Part shown: piece after piece, positions 13,768 to 19,034 of the stretch
Numbering within the stretch: the stretch's first letter is position 1
How the letters are laid out: every line of letters starts with the position of its first letter
Origin: JAEYFP01 sp964566545
GTDB taxonomy: Bacteria > Bacillota > Clostridia > Lachnospirales > Lachnospiraceae
Assembly (NCBI GenBank): GCA_964566545.1
Contig: CAZMIX010000048.1
Span: 1 to 19,034 of the forward strand
Direction: 5' to 3'
DNA length: 19,034 nt
Program-made: the position numbers and the translations under genes
Notes under the pieces: model-generated
Databases searched by the model: none
Seen by the model: the letters and a program-made list of their open reading frames with translations, nothing else
What the model was told of the DNA's origin: nothing

Positions 13768-14200
13768 ATGGAGCAGAATTCATTGGCTACGATCATAAGG
13801 GAGCTGACTAACCGCGCCTTGTGGGAGGTCAAAAATGTAATCGACTGTGTTCCTGACGAATTATGGGAAAAGCAGTATTGCGCGATGCCTTGCTGGAAGC
13901 ACATTTATCATATGCTGCATTCGCTGGATTTATGGCTGATTAATCCACGGGATCCATTTTTTGTAGAACCGGCACTTCATGAAGCTGGTTTGAACGATTT
14001 GGACGCAGTTTCATCAAAGAGCGTTTCCAGAACGGAGATAGAAGCTTATTACGGCAATATAAAAAAGAAAATCAAGGACTATCTTGCGCAGCCACATGGG
14101 AATGCTGATGGGATTTCTGATTGCGGATAAGGGTCTATGGCCGAGGGTTCTTGGCTTGGAACAACCTTTCCCGGCAGAGCCATATGACCGGTATTTTTAA
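13768..14200 (+). pseudogene. DinB-like gene, internally deleted and frameshifted
   Basis: The first part (13768 to about 14090) reads well as a DinB/YfiT-like four-helix metal enzyme: IRELTNRALWEVKNVIDCVP, MPCWKHIYHMLHSLDLWLINP, and later EAYYGNIKKKIKDYL. It then runs into the non-family tail AQPHGNADGISDCG and a stop at 14128-14130. The real C-terminal end of the family appears one frame over from about 14087 to the stop at 14198-14200: RSHMGMLMGFLIADKGLWPR, followed by VLGLEQPFPAEPYDRYF. Full-length relatives carry roughly 20-30 extra residues between these parts, including a conserved C-terminal His region, so an out-of-frame deletion is likely. If translated as it stands, the product is 120 aa. 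AAAGGGGGAGA (13756-13766) still provides a ribosome binding site. Confidence 0.75.
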
Positions 14201-14289
14201 AGCGCCGGACTTATTTTTCATTCTATACTGAAAATGATAGGAAGTTCATCAGAAAATAATAAATTACAACGGCAAACGGAGGGTGCGAT

Positions 14290-14715
14290 ATGGATCAAAA
14301 ATCGATAGAAAAATTAATTGACAGGCAGAAGGTGAGCTTTCTATGTTCGATCGATGACAAGAATTATCCAAATGTAAAAGCGATGCTGAAACCCCGGAAA
14401 AGAGAAGGACTGGAGGTCTTTTATTTTTCGACAAATACCTCCTCCATGCGTGTCGCGCAATATCGGGAAAACCCGAATGCGAGCATTTACTTTTATCAAA
14501 AAGGCTTGCTGAAATACAAAGGCGTCATGCTGATCGGAAAAATGGAGGTTTTGACCGACCAGAAGTCCAAGGACATGATTTGGAAAAAGGGCGATTTCAT
14601 CTTCTACAAAAAAGGAGTCACCGACCCTGACTACTGTGTCCTGAAATTTACCGCCGAAAGCGGCAGGTATTATTGTGATTTGAGGACGGAGAGCTTTGCG
14701 ATAGCCTCATTCTAG
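14290..14715 (+). CDS. Pyridoxamine 5'-phosphate oxidase family protein
   Basis: A 141-aa split-barrel flavin-binding protein of the pyridoxamine-phosphate-oxidase-like superfamily. It has the typical start KLIDRQKVSFLCSIDDKNYPNVKAML (residues 7-32), the phosphate-contact-like FYFSTNTSSMRVAQYRENPNASIYFY (about 45-70), then KGVMLIGKMEVLTD. Such small single-domain members bind FMN, F420 or heme, and few are true PNPOx enzymes. An oxidoreductase role in stress or detoxification is plausible but unproven. GGAGGG (14278-14283) is 6 nt before ATG 14290. It follows the broken DinB-like gene. Confidence 0.85.
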   Translation: MDQKSIEKLIDRQKVSFLCSIDDKNYPNVKAMLKPRKREGLEVFYFSTNTSSMRVAQYRENPNASIYFYQKGLLKYKGVMLIGKMEVLTDQKSKDMIWKKGDFIFYKKGVTDPDYCVLKFTAESGRYYCDLRTESFAIASF

Positions 14716-14775
14716 TAAGTGTAATTCCATGTTTGATTTGTTTTTGGAGATATTGGAAGGAAATAGAGGGATGTT

Positions 14776-17331
14776 ATGTATTATTTATTATACGTTACGG
14801 ATATTATAGTGATTCTTTTGATGCTTTGGATGTTTTTGGCTGTAATCGGGCAGAACAGCAGCAAAGCACAGCTTGCTTTTGTTTTGTTTGATGTATTTGC
14901 CATATTCTTTGTTATAGGACTGCATTTGGAGCTTATTCACTCTGATACGATAGGCGCTGCCTTAAATGGGCTGGCGATTCAGTATTTTGGACAGTGTGGA
15001 TTTTTGATGATGATTTTATGGTTTGCACAAGAGTTTATCAACTTGAAGGTTCCGGTATTTGTATATGTTATACAGGGAATTATTAATACATTTACAATGA
15101 TTGGTGTTTTGACGGCAGAGTACCATACGCTTTTTTATTCTTCTATGAAAATTGAAACGGGCGGCATGTACAATCGTATCGATTGTGCGGGCGGCATTCT
15201 CTGGCTTATTCATTATATTCATTTTTTTGTCGTGTTTATTTCTATTATTGTTTTTGGTGTGCTTCGATATAAGAGCAGCAGCCGGATGCAGAAAAAGCGA
15301 ATCATATATATTGCAGTAGGACTTGGTATTCTGTTGTTTGAGTTGGTTTTGAAAGCGTGTGAGATTTTTGGCAGCTATAATCCGGTCAGTATTGCGCTGG
15401 CAGCTACAATGTTCTGCATAATGCTTGCATTGGTAAGATACGGTTATTTTGCTTCCTTAGATGCCGCAATAGACAATGCTTTGAATCACGGCGAAGAAGG
15501 TCTGCTGATCATAGACACAGGAGGTAATATTGTCTTTATCAATGAAAAAGGAAAAAAACTGCTTCCCCTGCTAAAAGTGGGTGACAGATTGGTGGATCAG
15601 GAAGAAATCATGGAGGCTTTGCGCAAGGAAAACCATATCTGCAGGCTTGGGGAGGATACCTGGGAGCTGCGTATGGAGGATATTGTTGAAAATGAGCAGA
15701 AAAACGGTGCTATGGTGTACCTGATCAACCAGACAGAACATATTAAACATTTGGAAGAAATGAGAAGTGCCAATGATGCCAAGACAAAGTTCCTGATGCA
15801 AGTAAGTCATGAGCTTCGCACACCTTTGAATGTGATAGTCGGCATGAATGAGATGATTTTAGAGGAAAGCGATAGCAGTGTAGTAACCGAATACGCCGAC
15901 ATGATAAAGGAAGCCAGCCAGACTATGCTTTCATTGGTGGAGGAGGTTATTCATGTATCCCGTATTGAGCGGGGAAGTATCATGATGGAGGAGCATATTT
16001 TTTTTCTTAAGACATTTTTACGGCGGCTTATTAGCGCCTTTGCCAAAACGGCTGAGGAAAGAAAGCTCACCTTTGTTGTAGAGTGGGATGGAATTGATGT
16101 AAATGAGCATATAGAAAAGGAACTGTACGCAGATGAGAGAAAGCTTTGGCAGATACTTTCCAATCTTTTGAATAATTCGTTTAAATATACGGAGAAGGGC
16201 AGCATTCTTCTTAAAATACAGTCGGATGTTATGATGCAGATAAATGGAGAAAACGAAAACTGTATTAGGTATACGGTAACAGATAGCGGAAACGGTATTC
16301 CAGAGGAGGAACAACAGGTAATTTTTGAAAGCTTTACAAGAGGCGTGCAGGCTCATAAAGTCGATCAGGAGGGACTCGGTCTAGGTCTTTCTATTGTAAA
16401 AAAATACACACAGGCGATGGGGGGAAAAACTTGTTTTTTTAGCAAACATGGAGATGGAAGCAGCTTCTCTGTATTTATTCCTGAAATGAAAGCTGCACTT
16501 GAGACAGCAAATGAGCTGAGCATGAAAACTCCATTTGAATTGTCGGAGGAATCCTATGACTGTCAGCCTATAGACAGCGAAATCGGAGAAAAGTCCCTGC
16601 TGATTGTAGATGACTATCCACAAAATATTCTTGTTTTAAAACATATGTTAAAGGATATGAAGTTGAATCTCGATATGGCTGAAAATGGTGCAGAGGCAGT
16701 GAAACTGTGTGATAAAAACCATTATGATCTACTGCTTATTGACTACATGATGCCGGGCATGGATGGGATTGAAACATTGATAGAAATTAGAGCCAGTAAA
16801 ATTGGCAGAAATCGCTTTACACCAGCTATTATGCTCTCTGCAAATGCAGTGGAAGGAGCCAATGAACTGTCCTTGTCTGCCGGCTATGAGGATTATCTTC
16901 TAAAGCCCATTTTACCAGGAAAACTTCGCAAAAAGCTCAGGCATTATCTTGTTGAAGAACAGAGGGAAAAGCTGATGCAGACGCTGGAAGGGTATGGAAT
17001 TCATGTTGGGATGGGAATTGCCTATGCAGATAATGATTTGGAGTTTTATAAAGCACTTCTGAAGAATTTTGCAAAGGCTTATTCCCAAAAGCAAGATAGA
17101 CTTTCAGCATTATATCAGCATCTATGTCATGGAAAAGATGATTGGAGTTTATTCATATCCGAGATTCACAGTTTGAAGGGAGAGACGCATTCTTTTGGGG
17201 CTGATTGTCTGGGGAACCTTTTTTGCGAACTGGAGCAAATGTCTAAAGATCGAAATTTGGCCGGTTTGTCCGAGAGATTTGAAAAGACCATGAAGGAATG
17301 TAAGGAATTTGTAAACCTCATCGTACAGTAA
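14776..17331 (+). CDS. Hybrid sensor histidine kinase: 7TM-PAS-HisKA-HATPase-REC-HPt
   Basis: An 851-aa membrane sensor with a full phosphorelay in one chain. Residues 1-225 hold seven hydrophobic helices, the 7TM input region of Firmicute kinases. Residues about 235-325 look PAS-like (EGLLIIDTGGNIVFINEKGK). HisKA has VSHELRTPLN with phospho-acceptor H345. The ATPase domain shows the N box ILSNLLNNSFKYTEKG, DSGNGIPEEE and GLGLGLSIVKKY. The receiver has acidic D612/D613, phospho-acceptor D656 and K710. The C-terminal HPt domain has HSLKG with H798. So phosphate can pass H345 to D656 to H798 and then to an outside regulator, most likely the LytTR protein encoded tail to tail 9 nt away. Start ATG 14776 has AGAGGG (14765-14770) at 5 nt; ATG 14771 is out of frame. 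Signal unknown. Confidence 0.93.
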   Translation: MYYLLYVTDIIVILLMLWMFLAVIGQNSSKAQLAFVLFDVFAIFFVIGLHLELIHSDTIGAALNGLAIQYFGQCGFLMMILWFAQEFINLKVPVFVYVIQGIINTFTMIGVLTAEYHTLFYSSMKIETGGMYNRIDCAGGILWLIHYIHFFVVFISIIVFGVLRYKSSSRMQKKRIIYIAVGLGILLFELVLKACEIFGSYNPVSIALAATMFCIMLALVRYGYFASLDAAIDNALNHGEEGLLIIDTGGNIVFINEKGKKLLPLLKVGDRLVDQEEIMEALRKENHICRLGEDTWELRMEDIVENEQKNGAMVYLINQTEHIKHLEEMRSANDAKTKFLMQVSHELRTPLNVIVGMNEMILEESDSSVVTEYADMIKEASQTMLSLVEEVIHVSRIERGSIMMEEHIFFLKTFLRRLISAFAKTAEERKLTFVVEWDGIDVNEHIEKELYADERKLWQILSNLLNNSFKYTEKGSILLKIQSDVMMQINGENENCIRYTVTDSGNGIPEEEQQVIFESFTRGVQAHKVDQEGLGLGLSIVKKYTQAMGGKTCFFSKHGDGSSFSVFIPEMKAALETANELSMKTPFELSEESYDCQPIDSEIGEKSLLIVDDYPQNILVLKHMLKDMKLNLDMAENGAEAVKLCDKNHYDLLLIDYMMPGMDGIETLIEIRASKIGRNRFTPAIMLSANAVEGANELSLSAGYEDYLLKPILPGKLRKKLRHYLVEEQREKLMQTLEGYGIHVGMGIAYADNDLEFYKALLKNFAKAYSQKQDRLSALYQHLCHGKDDWSLFISEIHSLKGETHSFGADCLGNLFCELEQMSKDRNLAGLSERFEKTMKECKEFVNLIVQ

Positions 17332-17340
17332 AAGAAAGTC

Positions 17341-18063
17341 CTAAGCATTCCACATCCGCAGGGCTTCCATAACATTATTTTTGCTGCGGTAGGGAATGGG
17401 AACTATAAAATTATTTTTTAAAATCAAATTTAATTCGATACAGGTATCTACATAATTCAGATTAATCAAATAGCTTTTGCCACAGGGCAGAAAGCTTGGA
17501 ATGTCCGCGAATTCAGATAGGATTTCCTTCATAGAGATGTGGAAGGACAGCTTTTCCCCCATAAGATGAAGAATTACGGAATGGCCGGAGATTTCAAAAC
17601 AAACAATTTTATGATAAGGAATTATATATTCCTTTCGCCTGATAAAGCCCCGGAAGCAGCGAGCAGAAGCTATCAGGATATCTTTACATTTGCTCATGGC
17701 CTTTACAAAATGCTCCTGCGTATAAGGCTTTTGTAAATAATAAAGAGCATTTACATCATAGCTTGCCATAGCATGTTCTTTGGAAGAAGTCATAAAAATG
17801 ATGCCTCCGTTATAACCATCTCTTCGCAGCTCTTTTGCCACATCAACACCATTTTTCCCAGTCATATAAATATCAAGAAAGAGCAGATCTGGTTTTATGT
17901 GGTTCTGACGCCATGTTTGCAGAAGCTCTTCCCCAGAGGAAAAGCTGACAGTAGTGAAAGCTGAAATGACGTAATTAGAAAGTATCGTTTTTTGGTATGT
18001 GTCCAGATTATGTTTTAGACGCAGGCGGTCATTTTCCGTATCATCACAAATATAAATCATCAT
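17341..18063 (-). CDS. LytTR family response regulator
   Basis: A 240-aa regulator with an N-terminal receiver and a C-terminal LytTR DNA-binding domain. The receiver has the acidic pair D7/D8, phospho-acceptor D64 (LLFLDIYM), T92 and K112 (LQKPY). LytTR spans about 140-236 (RRKEYIIPYHKIVCFEISGHSVILHL, FLPCGKSYLINLNYVDTC). LytTR proteins bind tandem 9-bp direct repeats and usually activate genes for surface proteins, bacteriocins or virulence. GAGGAA (complement of 18072-18077) is 8 nt from ATG 18063, so I start there and not at TTG 18069. Its gene converges with the hybrid kinase and diverges from the operon at 18261. Pairing with the kinase's HPt domain, and control of that operon, are likely but inferred. 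Confidence 0.93.
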   Translation of the reverse strand: MMIYICDDTENDRLRLKHNLDTYQKTILSNYVISAFTTVSFSSGEELLQTWRQNHIKPDLLFLDIYMTGKNGVDVAKELRRDGYNGGIIFMTSSKEHAMASYDVNALYYLQKPYTQEHFVKAMSKCKDILIASARCFRGFIRRKEYIIPYHKIVCFEISGHSVILHLMGEKLSFHISMKEILSEFADIPSFLPCGKSYLINLNYVDTCIELNLILKNNFIVPIPYRSKNNVMEALRMWNA

Positions 18064-18110
18064 AATCAATATTCCTCATATATCATAACTATAGGTTTCC
18101 ATGTGAAAAT

Positions 18111-18119
18111 AGTATATCA
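18111..18119 (-). promoter_or_regulatory. Extended -10 box for LytTR gene
   Basis: On the minus strand this reads TGATATACT, a TGnTATAAT-like extended -10, about 50 nt before the regulator's start codon. A T/A-rich tract (plus-strand T run at 18130-18139) lies just upstream. A TTGAAA (complement of 18137-18142) is 20 nt away, too far for a standard -35. Confidence 0.45.
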
Positions 18120-18150
18120 TAAAATAATATTTTTTTTTTCAAAATCCATT

Positions 18151-18217
18151 AAAACTGCAAAATTGTAATGAAAAGAACAGAATTGCAAAAACTTTTCCCC
18201 CAATAAAATGATAGAAT
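18151..18217 (+). promoter_or_regulatory. Candidate activator sites and -10 for 18261 operon
   Basis: TAGAAT (18212-18217) is a fair -10 with no -35 at 17 nt (AAACTT), as expected of an activated promoter. Upstream lie two AAC-core elements, AAAACTGCA (18151-18159) and AACAGAA (18176-18182), 23 nt apart. Their minus-strand readings, TGCAGTTTT and TTCTGTT, resemble LytTR half-sites, the latter being identical to the start of the repeats at 5978-6017. Matches are imperfect. Confidence 0.3.
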
Positions 18218-18260
18218 AATATCTGAGTTCAGAGAAATGAACCACTTGAAAGGAGACAAT

Positions 18261-18644
18261 ATGGGAATAGGAGAAGTACTTGGTGTTAAAGTCGAGAAGT
18301 TAAATTTAAAAGGGAATTATAGTATGGAAGAGCTTTATGAAAAAATCAAGGAGGTGCAGTTTGAAGCAGGAACGCCTTCTCTTGTAAAGAATGGCTTTGC
18401 GTGGGTGATTGCTTTTCCGCAGCTTGATAGAAATAATCAGGTTCAAATTCTAGGCGCGAAGGGTAATTATAGCGTGCAGCGTGGGGTACAGCCAGCAGGT
18501 GTCGATAAAATGGCGGCTAATATGGTGCTTGATAAGTTTACAGGCGGCCTCAGTGGGATGTCAGGAGCTTTCGGCGATACGAAGAAGAAGTGTATGGAAC
18601 TTGTGACAAAGACGGCAGATACAATTAATGCTCTTAATATTTAA
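18261..18644 (+). CDS. Uncharacterised 127-aa protein
   Basis: A 127-aa soluble-looking protein with no signal peptide or clear membrane helix. It starts MGIGEVLGVKVEKLNLKG and has a mixed alpha/beta N-terminal half, including NGFAWVIAFPQLDRNNQVQI and LGAKGNYSVQRG. A glycine-rich turn in DKFTGGLSGMSGAFGDTKKK lies before a final helix. I recognise no family. ATG 18261 is preferred over ATG 18237 because AAGGAGA (18250-18256) lies 4 nt before it. It is the first gene of an operon with a TM2-domain gene 21 nt downstream and is divergent from the LytTR regulator (197 nt between start codons), so it is a prime candidate target of that regulator. Function unknown. Confidence 0.8.
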   Translation: MGIGEVLGVKVEKLNLKGNYSMEELYEKIKEVQFEAGTPSLVKNGFAWVIAFPQLDRNNQVQILGAKGNYSVQRGVQPAGVDKMAANMVLDKFTGGLSGMSGAFGDTKKKCMELVTKTADTINALNI

Positions 18645-18665
18645 AAAATACAGGAGGAAAAATAG

Positions 18666-18938
18666 ATGTCCGATATGAGAAGCACTAATGGAGAAATGCG
18701 TCTTGATGAGGCACAGGAAGAACACATTGGTGAAGTAAAAGTAAATAAATACTGCTATATTTTATTAGCTTTATTTTTTGGAGATCTTGGAATACATATG
18801 TTTTATGCCAAAAAAATCAAAAAGGGTGTTTTGTATTTGCTTTTTTGCTGGACATTTATCCCGGCAATTTTATCCTTATTTGATATTATAAAAGCCTGTG
18901 GAAAGATGAAAGATTTAGAAGATCGAATCTGGGTTTAA
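18666..18938 (+). CDS. TM2 domain-containing membrane protein
   Basis: A 90-aa protein with a hydrophilic N-terminal tail (about 1-28, acidic) followed by a TM2 domain (PF05154). LLALFFGDLGIHMFYAKKIK holds the first helix and the GxxGxHxFY-like turn, and KGVLYLLFCWTFIPAILSLF is the second helix, ending DIIKACGKM. In bacteria TM2 proteins are small two-helix membrane proteins of unknown function, often fused or next to zinc ribbons or other signalling parts. AGGAGGAAA (18651-18659) precedes ATG 18666. It is the second gene of the operon starting at 18261. Confidence 0.9.
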   Translation: MSDMRSTNGEMRLDEAQEEHIGEVKVNKYCYILLALFFGDLGIHMFYAKKIKKGVLYLLFCWTFIPAILSLFDIIKACGKMKDLEDRIWV

Positions 18939-18989
18939 TTGGTTGCAGTTACTAACTATGACAACATAAAAATTAAAGGAGAGTTTATT

Positions 18990-19034
18990 ATGAAAAAGAA
19001 AATTTTATCGGTATTGATATCTGCCGCAATGGTA
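18990..19034 (+). CDS. Start of secreted or lipid-anchored protein, cut by window
   Basis: ATG 18990 follows AAAGGAGAG (18975-18983) by 6 nt and opens MKKKILSVLISAAMV before the window ends. Positive residues then a hydrophobic core are a classic Sec signal peptide start, so the product is probably exported. It lies 51 nt after the TM2 gene and is likely the third gene of the same operon. Only 15 codons are visible, so nothing more can be said. Confidence 0.65.
   Translation, partial: MKKKILSVLISAAMV

Noticed and set aside
17539..17964. Plus-strand frames within the LytTR regulator gene
   Set aside because: They lie fully opposite a clear REC-LytTR coding sequence and have no domain or ribosome binding site.
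1..19034. Mobile element, prophage or CRISPR array
   Set aside because: No transposase, integrase, recombinase, terminal inverted repeats, phage structural gene or regularly spaced repeats were seen; the only tandem repeat is the two-copy 20-bp unit.

Overview
The window looks like chromosomal DNA from a Gram-positive, mostly anaerobic Firmicute, most likely class Clostridia. The evidence is the strong AGGAGG-type ribosome binding sites, TTG and GTG starts, tightly packed or overlapping genes, and protein families typical of Clostridia: TetR/FtsX-type ABC operons, AraC-GyrI regulators, a hybrid 7TM histidine kinase with a LytTR regulator, HXXEE and TM2 proteins. I cannot name the species from sequence alone. 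No rRNA, tRNA, CRISPR array, transposase or phage gene is visible.

Layout. (1) 1-628: an unassigned leftmost edge, then a small membrane-anchored FMN-binding protein. (2) 680-5760: a four-gene transport operon led by a TetR regulator under a near-perfect 27-nt palindromic operator. It encodes an MFS exporter, a two-module FtsX-type ABC permease and its ATPase. (3) 5761-6309: a 549-nt gene-free stretch with a run of stem-loops, tandem 20-bp repeats and two good sigmaA-like promoters. The second promoter overlaps an AT-rich palindrome and should drive the next genes. (4) 6310-8030: a small protein, a GNAT acetyltransferase, a CDP-alcohol phosphatidyltransferase and an HXXEE membrane protein. 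(5) 8042-9556: a doubtful short ORF, a Cys-rich small protein, a second GNAT and a HAD-like protein that lacks the catalytic Asp. (6) 9642-12905: an AraC regulator with a GyrI-like ligand-binding half, an ABC-2 exporter (ATPase and permease), an LCM-type methyltransferase and a 29-codon ORF, nearly all overlapping and so probably co-translated. (7) 12922-14715: a metallo-beta-lactamase-fold hydrolase, a broken DinB-like gene and a pyridoxamine-phosphate-oxidase-like protein. (8) 14776-18063: a hybrid sensor kinase with 7TM, PAS-like, HisKA, HATPase, REC and HPt parts, facing a LytTR response regulator tail to tail with a 9-nt gap. (9) 18261-19034: divergent from the regulator, an uncharacterised 127-aa protein, a TM2-domain protein and the start of a secreted or membrane protein running off the window.

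How it fits together. Most of the window is accessory: two separately regulated efflux modules (TetR and AraC-GyrI), small-molecule modifying enzymes, and a complete phosphorelay beside a short operon of unknown function. The last about 4.3 kb is visibly more AT-rich than the preceding 14.7 kb, which suggests a different history. The strongest candidate for an undescribed system is the phosphorelay plus the divergent unknown/TM2/secreted-protein operon at the right end. The clearest concrete anomaly is the DinB-like gene, whose C-terminal end is recognisable in a different frame after an apparent internal deletion.
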